64,000 nt of DNA, from the NCBI GenBank assembly GCA_025531455.1, contig JAMYHL010000053.1:124001-188000 (forward strand), written 5' to 3'. The notes beneath the pieces were generated by a model that searched no databases, was not told the DNA's origin, and saw nothing but the letters and a program-made list of their open reading frames with translations. Shown here piece by piece: positions 23,128 through 33,338 of this stretch (within the stretch, counting starts at the first letter, position 1; each line of letters starts with the position of its first letter). This stretch comes from Apiotrichum sp. Y4204. Lineage: Eukaryota; Basidiomycota; Tremellomycetes; Trichosporonales; Trichosporonaceae. The translations under genes and the position numbers were made by a program.

Positions 23128-24397
23128 GGTGGATGGTGAACAAGGTAGAAGTGGTGGTGCCAAAGCGCCGATGGGAATTGACTTCGTCTAAAGAAGCTGA
23201 GAAACGCGACCACCAAGACGTCATTCACACATGGCTCTCAACATGGCGACCAAGATTTGTTTGTCTCGCACCTCGCCGGCCTCGCCATCGCTCTTTGCAT
23301 TGCTCGTCTTCCCATCGGTATCACCATCCCACGAACAGCTGGTCCAGTGTGACATTGGCTCGGACAATGCAGAATCTGGCCTCGTTTGTGCAGGTTCCTA
23401 CATCCAAGCCAACATGGAAGACGGAGGCTGCACCATGGTGGTTTGGGTGGAGGATGGACCTGGATCAGCTGCTGCTGCATTGTCGGAGTCGGGGAACAGA
23501 TCGAACAGAAGCTCCATGCTGGCCATGCTCCATGGTGCCTGGTCCGCCATCAAGTTGCGGAGAACCAACCAACCAAGCACGACGTGCAGCGTGTGGCGCT
23601 CGTCAGGCAGCTCGTCCTGGGATCGGGAACACTACGCCGACCCTCTCCGTCCAACGGCGATTCCTTGCTTTCAGAATAGGCGCCAGGCGTAGCTCGAAAG
23701 GGGGTTGGAACGGTCTCGAACAGTCTCGGACATGTTTGACACTGACTCGCGCACGGCGCACACACGAACAACACGGATGCACGTACCAGGATCGTCACGA
23801 CGACCGCGACGCGTCGACTTCCGTCTCCCTCACTCGCACAAAGGTGCACCTCCAGATCGCGAGCTCACATGACAAGATCGCTTCGATAGTGTGTCCCCAA
23901 TGTATCCTCAATGCCCAGGACCCATTCTGGATCAAGCCGAATGGTCATGGACCCAAGCCATGGAGTCAATGAAACGTCAAACACACTCGGCTGTCTCGTC
24001 GTTCCTCCACGCCGTCCGATATCCCCGCTCCCATCCTCGGCCGAGACCCACGCAAATTCGGCAACAACGACGACAGCCAGCGCGTATTCCTCGCGATCGC
24101 GGTGGACGTATCGCGTATCGCGTACAGGCGTGCGCTGCGGAATGCATGCACGCTTGCTGCCATGCCCCCAAGAGACGTGGACGCCAAGCTCCCCCCCAAG
24201 TCCGCCAGTGACGCGGGTTGCGCCGGTTGCTTCTGTAGCCGAGGTGGAGGTGCGCACAAAGATGTCGCGTTCGGCTCGAAAGTTGGGCACCTCTCTGCCT
24301 CTGTTTCTGTCTCTGGATATCCAACCAATCTAGAGTGAGACACACTCGCACATCCGCACACATTTCCTCTCTGCGTCTCATCTCTCCACCCAGCAAG
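23128..24397. other. Intergenic region between divergent PsuG-PfkB and carnitine acetyltransferase genes
   Basis: A 900-nt open frame exists on the + strand at 23073-23972 but has no coding character (Cys/Trp/Arg-rich, no domain). No gene is called. Presumed promoters of both neighbours. Confidence 0.5.
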
Positions 24398-26305
24398 ATG
24401 CTCCGCTCCACGCCCCGCGCGACGCTGCGCGCGCTACGCGCATCACACGTCCGCGCCGAGTCGACATTTTCGCATCAGGACAAGCTTCCGCGCTTCCCGC
24501 TCCCCAAGCTCGAGGACACGGCGGCGCGCTACCTCAAGTCGCTGGAGCCGCTGACCTCGAAGGACGAGTACAAGGCGAGCGAGGCGGCCGTGCGGGCGTT
24601 TATCGCGTCTGACGGCCTCGGCCCAGTCCTGCAGCAGCGCCTCGCAGAGCTCGACAAGGCGGCTCCCTACTCGTGGCTCGAGGACATTTGGCTCAACAAG
24701 GCTTATCTGGAGTGGCGCGAGCCGAGCTACATCAACGTCAACTGGGCGGCAAACCTCGCCGGCGACGCGCCAGGTCTCCCGACCCCGCCGCCGCTCGAGG
24801 GGATCACCCGCGGCAAGATCACCGATGTACAAGTTAAGCGTGCTGCGCGTATCATCACGCACCTCCTCGAGAGCAACGACGCGATCAACAACGAGACTTT
24901 CCCCGTCGACAAGGCGCGCGGCCAGCCGCTCGACATGGACCAGTTTAAGCTCCAGTTCGGCACCACGCGTGTTCCCAAGCGCGGCGCGGACGTGCTCTCC
25001 TCCACCTGGCCCGCGACGGCCAAGCACGTGCTCGTCCTTTACAAGAACGAATGTGTGGCTGTTCCCGTGTACAATGCTGCTGGGGAGCGCGCTTCGACCG
25101 CCCAGATCGAGGCGCAGCTCCGCCAAGTCGCGGAGATTACCGACGCACAGATTGCAGCTCATGGTCCGCGCCCGTCCGTCGCCAATCTGACCGCCGGGCA
25201 CCGTGACCTGTGGAGTGCGGCGCGCGAGAGCCTCGAGCGCGACGCGACGAACCGCGCGTCGCTCTCCAGCGTCGACAACTCGCTCTTTGGCGTGTGCCTC
25301 GATGTCGACGTCGACACGGCCACTCTGAACGACCCGGACGTCAACTGGGCGACGTACGCGCACTCTGGCCCAGATGCCGGCCAGAACAGGTGGTTTGACA
25401 AGGCCATCGAGGTCGTCTTCCTCCAGAACGGCCGCATGGGCGCGTGCTGCGAGCACACCCCCGTCGACGCGCTCACCACCGGCCGCCTCCTCTTCGAGGC
25501 GCTCGCAAAGGAAAAGGGCGCAGAGGACACTGCCACGACTGCCGTGTCCGCGCTCCCGCCCCCCGAGATCCTGCAGTGGAACCTCACCCCCGACGTCGTC
25601 TCCGCCATCAGCGAGACGCGCGATTCTGCCGCCAAGCTCGCCTCGGACCTGCGCCTCAAGTTTGGCCTGCAGCCGGAATTCGGCGCAAAGTGGATAAAGT
25701 CGCTCGGTGTGTCCCCCGACGCCTTCTTCCAGGTCGCCCTGCAGGCGGCCTACCTGCGCGAGCACGGCGCCCCGTGCGCGACGTACGAATCGGCCAACCT
25801 CCGCAAGTTCCTGCACGGGCGGACGGAGACGATCCGCTCCGCGACGAGCGAGGCGTTTGCCTTTTCGCGCGTGTTTGACGACAAGGACGTGGACCCGCGC
25901 AAAAAGGTCGAGCTGTTCAAGCACGCTGCTGGGGTGCAGAACGCCCTGACGCTCGCGGCAAACGCAGGCGAGGGGGTTGACCGTCACCTGCTCGGTCTGC
26001 GGGTCATGATGCGTCCCGATGAGATGGACCGGGGCACGCTCTTTGCAGACCCGGCGTATGCGCGCAGCACGACGTTTATCCTCTCCACGTCCAACACGGG
26101 CGCCGGCGACTTGTTCCGCGGCGGATTCGCACCCGTCGCGGCCGACGGGTACGGCGTCAACTATGCTGTCGACCCGGCCGACATTAAGGTGTCCATCTCG
26201 GACTGGATCAGCTCGCCAAAGACGGACGCGCCCCGCTTCAAGGACACCATCCTCCTGACCCTCAAGGACGTGCACGCCCTCGGTGCCCAGGTCGTTGGTC
26301 AGTAG
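24398..26305 (+). CDS. Carnitine O-acetyltransferase, predicted mitochondrial
   Basis: Single uninterrupted exon of 635 aa, one of few intronless genes here. It moves acetyl groups between CoA and carnitine for transport of acetyl units. The N-terminus MLRSTPRATLRALRASHVRAE is Arg/Ser-rich and acid-poor, a likely mitochondrial presequence. There is no peroxisomal C-terminal signal (ends VVGQ). Choline/carnitine acyltransferase landmarks in order: LPRFPLPKLEDTAARYL near residue 30, YSWLEDIWLNKAYLEWREP near 90, the catalytic His in CCEHTPVDA near 352, and the STSNTGAGD substrate-binding motif near 568. Length fits the YAT/CrAT group. Fungi usually carry several isoforms, and which one this is (CAT2-, YAT1- or YAT2-like) cannot be told by eye. 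In this GC-rich gene the antisense strand is also open for 610 codons, a shadow. Confidence 0.9.
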   Translation: MLRSTPRATLRALRASHVRAESTFSHQDKLPRFPLPKLEDTAARYLKSLEPLTSKDEYKASEAAVRAFIASDGLGPVLQQRLAELDKAAPYSWLEDIWLNKAYLEWREPSYINVNWAANLAGDAPGLPTPPPLEGITRGKITDVQVKRAARIITHLLESNDAINNETFPVDKARGQPLDMDQFKLQFGTTRVPKRGADVLSSTWPATAKHVLVLYKNECVAVPVYNAAGERASTAQIEAQLRQVAEITDAQIAAHGPRPSVANLTAGHRDLWSAARESLERDATNRASLSSVDNSLFGVCLDVDVDTATLNDPDVNWATYAHSGPDAGQNRWFDKAIEVVFLQNGRMGACCEHTPVDALTTGRLLFEALAKEKGAEDTATTAVSALPPPEILQWNLTPDVVSAISETRDSAAKLASDLRLKFGLQPEFGAKWIKSLGVSPDAFFQVALQAAYLREHGAPCATYESANLRKFLHGRTETIRSATSEAFAFSRVFDDKDVDPRKKVELFKHAAGVQNALTLAANAGEGVDRHLLGLRVMMRPDEMDRGTLFADPAYARSTTFILSTSNTGAGDLFRGGFAPVAADGYGVNYAVDPADIKVSISDWISSPKTDAPRFKDTILLTLKDVHALGAQVVGQ

Positions 26306-27002
26306 ATTTTGTAGATGAGTATGGAAAATTGGGTAGTGCCATGAGTAAATGAACCAGCTCGCCGGTGTACATGGGTCTATGGACGAGAATTAGTGACAAA
26401 GGCTTTGAACGCTGTATACAATATTGCAGGGGTCGAGCTAGAAACTGCTGGCACTCGTGGATGTCAGTGCTGTATTACTTGATTTGCATTGCTGACTTTG
26501 GTAGGATAATACTTTCCCAGACCGTCTAGCATGTCCACTCGATGACAGTTGTACTAGCTGCACCGCCCTCTTCCAGCCTACACTTCGATATGGTCGACTA
26601 TTGAGTGATCCCAACGCTGTGAGACGACATACTGACTCAGATCGCCCTTAGCTGTAAGACCCCCGATTGCTCAACTGGATGCGGCTGAGGATGCCTGTAC
26701 AGAGGCGACATAACTAATTTGCGCGCCGCGGTGATGGCCACACCCCAGACACAGTGGTTTAACGCCGTCTCCTGGAGTATGGGTCTTCTTTTTGTTCCAT
26801 GCCTCTTTGAAACTTGCCATCGATCATGCGCGATCATAAACCCACGATATCACGACTGCTCCATGAGTAAATGACCCTGTAGACTCGGTATCTCATCAAA
26901 AGCTACAATTAAAAGGGGTTACAACACATACTAAAGCTCCAGCACCTCGAGGCGACGCAGACTGAGCCGTCGCCAACACATACTCTAACCTGTCCCCGGA
27001 TC
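26306..27002. other. Intergenic, convergent gap
   Basis: Nearly 700 bp between two stop codons, AT-richer than its surroundings, unusually long for a convergent gap here (others are 90-560 bp). I see no tRNA fold, snoRNA boxes or coding frame. Confidence 0.5.
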
Positions 27003-28490
27003 CTACACATCAAAGCGCACAGACTTGGTCCTTCGGCGAGGCGGCGTCGGCGGGCCAGTCGTCAGGTTCGAGCTTGGAGACGATGAAGGCTCCGAGGACG
27101 ACGACGTCGCGACGCGGCGCGGTTTCCTCGCCGTCTTGCGTGGCTCGGCCTTGGCCTTGGTCTTGCTACTGATCTTGGTATTAGCCTTTGTGGTCTTGGG
27201 CTTGGACTTGGTTTCGGTCTTGATCTCAGTCTCGGCCGGCTTGGAGACCTTGGCGGCAGCCTTCGTCGCAGCGGTGGCAGTCGCAGAGGTCTTGGGGACA
27301 GACTTGGGCGCCGCAGACCTGGACCGAGTGGGCGCCGGACGTTTTTCCTGTGGTTCGACCATGCTCTTTGCGCGCGCGCCGCGTGTCCCCTTCGTCTTAC
27401 ACTTGGCCTCTTTAGTCCCAGCGGCCTCTTCCGTCTCCACACGCTTGCGCCCGGCTTTGGCCTCGGCGCGGGGTACGCGGCACGCGGCCGTCGCGGCGCG
27501 GAGCAGTTCCGCCTCGGCCGCCTTGGGTGTAAGTTTGCGGGCGCGTTTCGGGCGCTCGAGCACGGGAGAAATGGCGCGCCGCTTACGGGAGGTGAGCGGG
27601 GCCGGGAGGGGAGACGGGGAGGCTGGATGAGGCGACGGGGATGACGGGGATGATGGAGCGAAAGCTGGAGCTGGAGGAGGCGGGGAGACGACACGGGCCG
27701 CGAGTGCGAGGAGGTCGAGGCCTGGTGCCGCTGAAGGATGGGCGACGGCCGCGAGGAGGTGTAGGCCTACAGGGAAGGCGGGGCGGGGGGGCACTTCGGC
27801 GCCAGCGGGACAGCTGTGTGCGCGTGTTCGGAGGAAGGATACGGGGATTGGAGCGGGGAGCTGAACGGGTGGCGAGAGGGGTACGGGTGGTGGCGGGGTG
27901 CGGAACGAGGACGACAGGGAATGGGGGAGGAAGAGGGGTTCGTGCGACGCCGGGGACGACCAGGGCGAGACGACTGGTGAGGCCGAGGGGGATACGCGTG
28001 ATGTCGGGAGAGATACTGGCGAGACGACGGGCGACACGGCGGGGGATGTGCCTGGGGACAAGATCTGGACCAGCGGGTCGTTGCTCGGCGCCCCGAAGAG
28101 CTGGTCGTCTTGCTCGAACGGCACGCGAGACGGGGCCACGGCCAATGCGGGAATGGGTGAGGGCTGCGAGGCGGGGAGAGGAGGCGGAGGCGGCGATGGG
28201 CTGGGCAGGCATGACGAGGTGCGCACGCGCAGGTCGATGACCTTGCGGTTCGGGATCGGGACGTAGCGGTACCTTCCGAGTGCGCTGGGCTTCTCCTTCA
28301 CCTCCTCCTCCTTTTGCTCCCCCACATCCTCCTCTTCCACTTCCTCCTCGACTGGCTCCAAAGCCTTGACCTCGTTGATCGGGGGAGAAGGCGGCAGCCT
28401 GTGCCGCCGCAGCGACTGGCGCGTCGGGTGGGCCGGGACAGGGCGGGGCTTGCCCGGCGGGCGGTAGCTTCTGTCAGTGCGGCGGGGCAT
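27003..28490 (-). CDS. Disordered basic protein, function unknown, with C-terminal PP1-docking-like motif
   Basis: Intronless, 495 aa from MPRRTDRSYRPPGKPRP. An in-frame upstream ATG at 28706 would add a hydrophobic, Ser/Phe-rich segment read from UTR-like DNA, so I prefer the internal start. No recognised domain. Residues about 110-330 are Pro/Ser-rich with repeated PVVSPVS/SPSASPVVSP runs. Residues 350-495 are strongly basic (KRRAISPVLERPKRARK and many TK/KT repeats), suggesting a nuclear, nucleic-acid-associated protein (inference). The last residues, RRRTKSVRFDV, contain KSVRF, which fits the RVxF consensus for docking protein phosphatase 1. Compositional bias makes other frames look open too, so the gene's reality rests on the long frame, the clean stop and the promoter-like upstream pyrimidine/purine tract. 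It could be lineage-specific. Confidence 0.6.
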   Translation of the reverse strand: MPRRTDRSYRPPGKPRPVPAHPTRQSLRRHRLPPSPPINEVKALEPVEEEVEEEDVGEQKEEEVKEKPSALGRYRYVPIPNRKVIDLRVRTSSCLPSPSPPPPPLPASQPSPIPALAVAPSRVPFEQDDQLFGAPSNDPLVQILSPGTSPAVSPVVSPVSLPTSRVSPSASPVVSPWSSPASHEPLFLPHSLSSSFRTPPPPVPLSPPVQLPAPIPVSFLRTRAHSCPAGAEVPPRPAFPVGLHLLAAVAHPSAAPGLDLLALAARVVSPPPPAPAFAPSSPSSPSPHPASPSPLPAPLTSRKRRAISPVLERPKRARKLTPKAAEAELLRAATAACRVPRAEAKAGRKRVETEEAAGTKEAKCKTKGTRGARAKSMVEPQEKRPAPTRSRSAAPKSVPKTSATATAATKAAAKVSKPAETEIKTETKSKPKTTKANTKISSKTKAKAEPRKTARKPRRVATSSSSEPSSSPSSNLTTGPPTPPRRRTKSVRFDV

Positions 28491-28830
28491 GGCGGTGGCG
28501 CGCAAGAACTGGGTGAGGCAAGAGGTGCTAGAATCGTGAGTGTTGGAGATGGACAAGAGAGATGGGATAAGGAGAAGAAAGAGGATGAAGAGAAAGGAAG
28601 AGAAAGAAGAGGAGGAGAGTAAGTGAGGGAAGGCAGTGAGCAGGGCTAGTCTGATGGCGAGCACTCTGTCCCAGTCAGTCCAGTCAGCTCGGGCGATACT
28701 GTGCATGCGAGTCCTATGAGTTTGGTGAATGTTATCAATAATCCTTGTGTCCTTCTGTGTTGCTTGCGTTGCTTGTGCTGCTTGTTCTTCTTACCACTTC
28801 AGACCTTGTCGTTGTCGTTCATTCGTATTC
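28491..28830. other. Intergenic between two minus-strand genes
   Basis: Purine-rich on the + strand (GAGAAAGAGGAT-type runs 28550-28625), that is, a pyrimidine-rich promoter/5' UTR for the disordered-protein gene. No gene seen. Confidence 0.5.
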
Positions 28831-30643
28831 TCAAGCACCGTGCGCCATCCGGAGCTCATCGAGGCCCGTACCTCCTTCTCCATGGATCAGCGTCTCGCCG
28901 CACTCGTGCGCGCGCCGCTGCCGCGTCACAGCCTCGCTCGCCCGGCGCACGGCCCACGTGAACTCGTACGTCCGCGCCGCGTCGGCGTACGACGAGAGGA
29001 TCCGGCTCGGTTTGCCCTCAATCTGGGGGGTTAGATATCGTTGCAGGAGGGTTGAGTTGATTTGTCGTTATTTGATTCTCATATCCCCGAGCCTCGTTCA
29101 CGCCTACTCACCGCATCAATAAAGTCCGAGATCTCGGTCGTGTACGGGTCGTCTCCTGGCGTGGGGAGTACCTCGAGTTTGTCGGATCCCGGCTCGCGGA
29201 TGGCCACCGACGGCGTGCCAAACGGGTCCCGCAGAATTAACTGGTACTGTCTGTCAGCGGGAGATAGTTGGCGTGCGGTGAGTGACGGTTTCCCAGGCGT
29301 GGTGCAGGTAAATCCATGACCCACGGACTCGGCCTCGTGTCGCGCTCCACTCACCCCATCACAGTACACTTCGAGTCCAATTGAATACTCGGCGCCGTGG
29401 AGGACCGTGCCGTGGAGGAGCGCGCCGACGGCTCCAGACTTGTATTTCCTGTCGTCAGCCCAATCCCAATTACCCTCAGCAAACGCACCAGTTGGCACTC
29501 GTCACGCGCGGAATCTTGTCCTCAAGCGGGATCGCGCCGTCGTTGAACGCCAGCCGGCACAGCGCTCCGGGCCCTTCATGCGCCTCGAGCGCGTGCGCCG
29601 CGATGCTCTCCAGATCCACCTCACCGCCAAAGTAGCGCGACAGGTCGCCTGGTGTTAGATGGTACAAGGCGCTCACTTACAGAGATGGGTGCCGTTCTCG
29701 ATGATCGCGCCCTGCGACCCCGACGTGCGCCACCAGTCCTTCCGCACCGCAAGCTCGTACGCCATGATGTACCTGCCAAACGTTGCCATCCTGAAGAGTC
29801 AGCCATGACCCAAAAGTCCCAACACTCACACATTCAGTCCTCGGTCCTCGATAATCTTCTTCATCTCACGCACAGCCGCAAGGTATCGGAGGCAGTATCC
29901 AATACTCACGACACCGCGGTGGCGGCTCTCGAGCACGCGGCCGACCTCGTGCGCATTGCCCACGCTCTCGGCCCACGGCAAGCCCGTCGCGATCGGCTTC
30001 TCGAGCATGATTGCCGTGTCGGGGAAATGTCGCGTGATCTGCAGTTCGAGGTCGTTGCGCGCCTCCAGGCCACCGCGGTACTGCGGCGGGCAAGCAACAA
30101 AAATCGCCCTGGTGGTAAGTATCGCCCCCAGAAGCCATCACCCCACAGCACACTCACTTCGGGACCGGGGCCTCGCCGTCGCGCACGCGCGCAGCGTACG
30201 CCTCGATGCTGGGCAGCGCCTCGGCGGCGGCATAGCTGGGCGCGACAGAGGTGTCGCCTTTCGCGGCGAGCGCGCGCCGCGCACGCTTCGTGTCTGGGTC
30301 AATTACGGCGGCAACCTTGAGCCGCGGGCCGAGCTTGAGCTCGGCGCGCCGCGACATGTTCCAGGGGCCTGTGGAGAGTGAGTAAGTATGTGCTTTGTCC
30401 CGCGGCATACCCTCAGGTGTGCCGAACATGGCCTGTTATTAGTCCCACCCCACAAACAAGACTCACGGCTCCAGCGCCGACGAGGACGGCGTCAAAGGCC
30501 GGTCCATCGTGCGAGGCGTGTCTGGTATTAGCCCACTTTGAGGTTGGAGCGTACGGGACATAGCGGTCGTAGGCGGGCGCGACGAGGCCGCGCGCGGCGC
30601 GGGGGGCGCGGGCGATATGCACGGCGCGGAGGGAGCGGAGCAT
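28831..30643 (-). CDS. Gfo/Idh/MocA-family NAD(P)-dependent oxidoreductase
   Basis: Ten exons: 30643..30555, 30521..30467, 30432..30411 (22 nt), 30368..30158, 30108..29830, 29790..29681, 29648..29489, 29448..29355, 29246..29112 and 29022..28831 (448 aa). The Rossmann fold begins with DAVLVGAGAAMFGTPEGPW (about 38-57), followed by LKVAAVIDPD. The family's Lys is in the EKP motif MLEKPIATG, and CLRYLAAVREMKKII opens the C-terminal half. The dimer/substrate domain includes KDWWRTSGSQGAIIENGTH, CDLSRYFGGEVD and a closing SSYADAARTYEFTWAVRRA, as in fungal dehydrogenases of this family. The N-terminus MLRSLRAVHIARAPRAARG is Arg-rich and could be a mitochondrial presequence (inference). Substrate is unknown; the family covers sugar, inositol and biliverdin-type reductases. 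The gene is intron-dense with several 32-35 nt introns. Confidence 0.85.
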
Positions 30644-31275
30644 GCTGGAGATGTGGTGTGGTGTGGATTGTGTGATGTGGTGAAGCCAAGAAGCCAGGTC
30701 TCATGATCATGAAGCACTTGATTGATCGTGATCTCGTGCTCCGCGGAATAGCCGGTGTCCTGCCCAGGCAGAAGGCGCAGATGGCCGATGACGCACGTGG
30801 AGCCAAACAATCCACAACTCTCCGGATCGGAACGTGGCGAACAACAATGTGGAGGTGGAGGTGGAGGTGGGGCTGGCGACAGTGGCGGGAACAAGCGACG
30901 ATGGGGGAGGCACTCGAGAGGCGGGGATGTCATTAAGATGCATCTTTGGTTGTGGTATTAACCACTTGATGTTTTCGGGATGGAACTCGGCAGCGCACAG
31001 ACCACTACTCACGGTTTCGACACGAGGTGTGATCGCGAGCACCACACTCGGCGGATGTCCGAATTGGAGCCACACGTCTCCACTCCACAGCGCCCCACTC
31101 CTCCACACATCCCCACACCCTTCATTATTTGCCCACCACCTCGTCGTCATGAAATCATGAAATCGTGCCATTCATACTCTCAGGCTCTCAGGATCATGGA
31201 TGGTCTCTCTAAATCAATATATGGATACAGGAAAAGAAACACAGGCGCCACGCAACAAGCACAACTGTCCAGCTC
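30644..31275. other. Intergenic between two minus-strand genes
   Basis: A (GGTGGA)n-like run lies at 30850-30875. No gene seen; promoter of the oxidoreductase and 3' region of the ZIP gene. Confidence 0.5.
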
Positions 31276-33338
31276 CTACGCCCACTTTCCAAGCACACTC
31301 ATCGCGATCATGCCGACAATGAGCGCCGCGAGCGCCCCGATGATGCGGGGAATCGACGCGCGGCGCAGCGGGCCGTCGACAAAGTCCACGCTCAGCAGCT
31401 TGAATGCCGTGTAGAGCTAGATGCGTTAGCAGAGGAAATAGTGAGGCTGGGTTCAGCGTCGACTTACGAGGATTCCGGCTGAGAGCGAGTTGAGCACGCC
31501 GACGGCGATCATCGCATTGCGCGGGTGCTCGGCGAGCGCGTGGCGCACGCCAATGCCGATTCCGATGCCGATGGGGGTGACGATCTGGGGTGAGTATGAG
31601 TAACGTGGGCGGATTCTCGGCTGCTTTTATTCCACTCACAATAAACGCAAAGGCCATGATAAGCGCACGCAGCCGGGAAATGCACAGGAGCGCGATACGC
31701 GTGCCGAGCCTGGAATCAGCGCCACCCACACATAGTGTACTCACGCAGCGCCCTCGAAGAACTGGTGGAAGACAATGACGATAAGGAGCGTGGTCCACCC
31801 CGCGCCGGAACCAGCACCGAGAGTAACGCCAATCATGATTCTGCTGTTAGCCAAAAATTCCACATTCTGCTGCTTGCTCGCTCGCGGCGCTCGCGACTCA
31901 CGAGTGAAAGATGATGCCCGCCTCGAGCATGACGACCTGCCATCCGTCCTGGCCCGTGTGTCCCGACGAGTGGGTGCACATCGGGATGTGCGCAGGCGCG
32001 GCGTGTGCGTGTTCGTGCGAGTGCCCGTGAGCGTGGTGGTGGCCGTGGTGGTCGTGCGAGTCGACAGGAGTGACACCCTTCTCAGCGACGCCCTCGAGCG
32101 ACGAGGCCGAGTTGGTCTCGCTCGCGACTGCTGCCTCGCCACCGCCGCCGACGACGCCGTGCACGTGGTCCGCGCTGTTGTGTCCGCCTGCCCCGCGCGC
32201 GCCCGCGAGGTCAAACAAAAAGGTAATAAACGCCGCGGCCATCGCGAGCGCTGGCGCGGTCGCCTCGTATTCTAGCAAACCGTCGAGGCACTCGCTCGCA
32301 AACATTGTGAAGCCGTGGAAGAGGAGGTGGATGAAAGCCGTGGAGATGATGATGCCCTGTGGGTTAGATTGGATCCTCATTCTTGCCGAGTTCCTCTCAA
32401 CACTTACAGTGCCGAAATGCCGTGCGATGAAGAGCACGACGCCCTCGCGCTCGTTGGTCGTCTCGGCCTTGCGGAACCACTTGGCAACAAACGGAATCGC
32501 GACGCCGATCGCGCTCGTGACCAGTACGATGAACACACTCCCGATGTGAAGCGGCATGTCAAAGCTCCCGAGCGTGCCGCTGCACTTTTGCTCCTGCGAG
32601 CAGTCGCCGTGCGTGTGACCGACTGCGAGGTGAGCAAAATGAAATAAAAACAAGATGGATACGCACTGTGGATGATGCACTTTCCGTTCTCCGCGTTGCT
32701 CGCCCCAGCCTCGTCCCCGGGGCAGTGCCAGTGGTCCTCATCTAAAGTCAGCAGAGCCCAGTTGTATCTCCAACGCACGCTTCGTACATCCTGCAGCGAG
32801 CTTCTCCGCATCCGTCTTTGGCTGCTCCTTGGCCGTCGCACTCGCCGCACTCGCCTCATCCTCGGGACAGTGCCAGTGGTCATCGTCTAAAGGTCAGCGA
32901 GCCCATCCAGCGCATCTCCCAGCTACAGGTCTCAACGCACGCTTCGTACATCCCGCCGCGATCTTCTCCGCATCCGTCTGCGGCTGCGCCTTGGCGCTCG
33001 TCGTCGGCGCCGCGCCCGCAGTATCGCTCGGACAGTGCCAGTGGTCGCCGTCTAAAGTCAGTGTCTGCAAAACAGTAAACAGCATATAACCCACGCTGGG
33101 TGCATCCCGCAGCAATCTTCTCGGCGTCCGTCTTTGGCTGTGTCGTGGTCGTCGCTGCTTCGTGCTCGTCGTGCTCGCCCTCCGCATGGTCGTGGCCCTC
33201 GTGTCCGTCGGCAGTCGCGTTTGCCGCGTTCGCCTGCCGGCGGTACGGAAGGACGCGCGTGATGCCCGAAGCCGGCGTGGGCTGGGCGACGACAGAACCT
33301 GCCGCAAGGGCGACCGCGAGAATGGCTGATATTCTCAT
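31276..33338 (-). CDS. ZIP-family zinc/iron transporter with repeated HWHCP ectodomain
   Basis: Ten exons: 33338..33095, 33051..32941, 32886..32779, 32741..32667, 32622..32408, 32356..31902, 31840..31745, 31709..31640, 31584..31468 and 31416..31276 (543 aa). A signal peptide (MRISAILAVALAAGSVVAQ) leads into a His/Asp-rich segment (GHEGHDHAEGEHDEHE). Three modules follow, each centred on HxDHWHCPxD and preceded by TDAEKxAAGCT(K/Q). The transmembrane part begins near residue 198 (MPLHIGSVFIVLVTSAIGV). It has the ZIP landmarks GIIISTAFIHLL (TM IV), EAGIIFHSIMIGVTLG (TM V) and VFHQFFEG (TM VI). A long His-rich loop, HDHHGHHHAHGHSHEHAH, separates TM III and IV-type segments. Family members import Zn or Fe across the plasma membrane or release it from organelles. 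I placed exon 7 at 31840 so that FHSIMIG is kept; an acceptor 3 nt earlier adds one Arg. Confidence 0.9.
32667..33051 (-). repeat. Tandem exon duplication: three HWHCP exons of the ZIP gene
   Basis: Exons 2-4 (33051..32941, 32886..32779, 32741..32667) each begin two bases into a His codon and read H-x-D-H-W-H-C-P. Their donors (GTGGGT/GTGCGT) and acceptors (CTTTAG just before GACCACTGGCACTG) are near-copies, and exons 1-3 each end with GCTQ/GCTK. Exon and adjoining intron were therefore duplicated as a unit. Confidence 0.9.

Noticed and set aside
23073..23972. 299-codon + strand frame between PsuG-PfkB and carnitine acetyltransferase
   Set aside because: Rich in Cys, Trp, Ser and Arg with no domain, and overlaps the first exon of the PsuG-PfkB gene. 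Codon use unlike neighbours.
24443..26275. 610-codon open frame antisense to carnitine acetyltransferase
   Set aside because: It is a shadow of GC-biased third positions; Arg/Val-rich without domains, while the sense frame has all family motifs.
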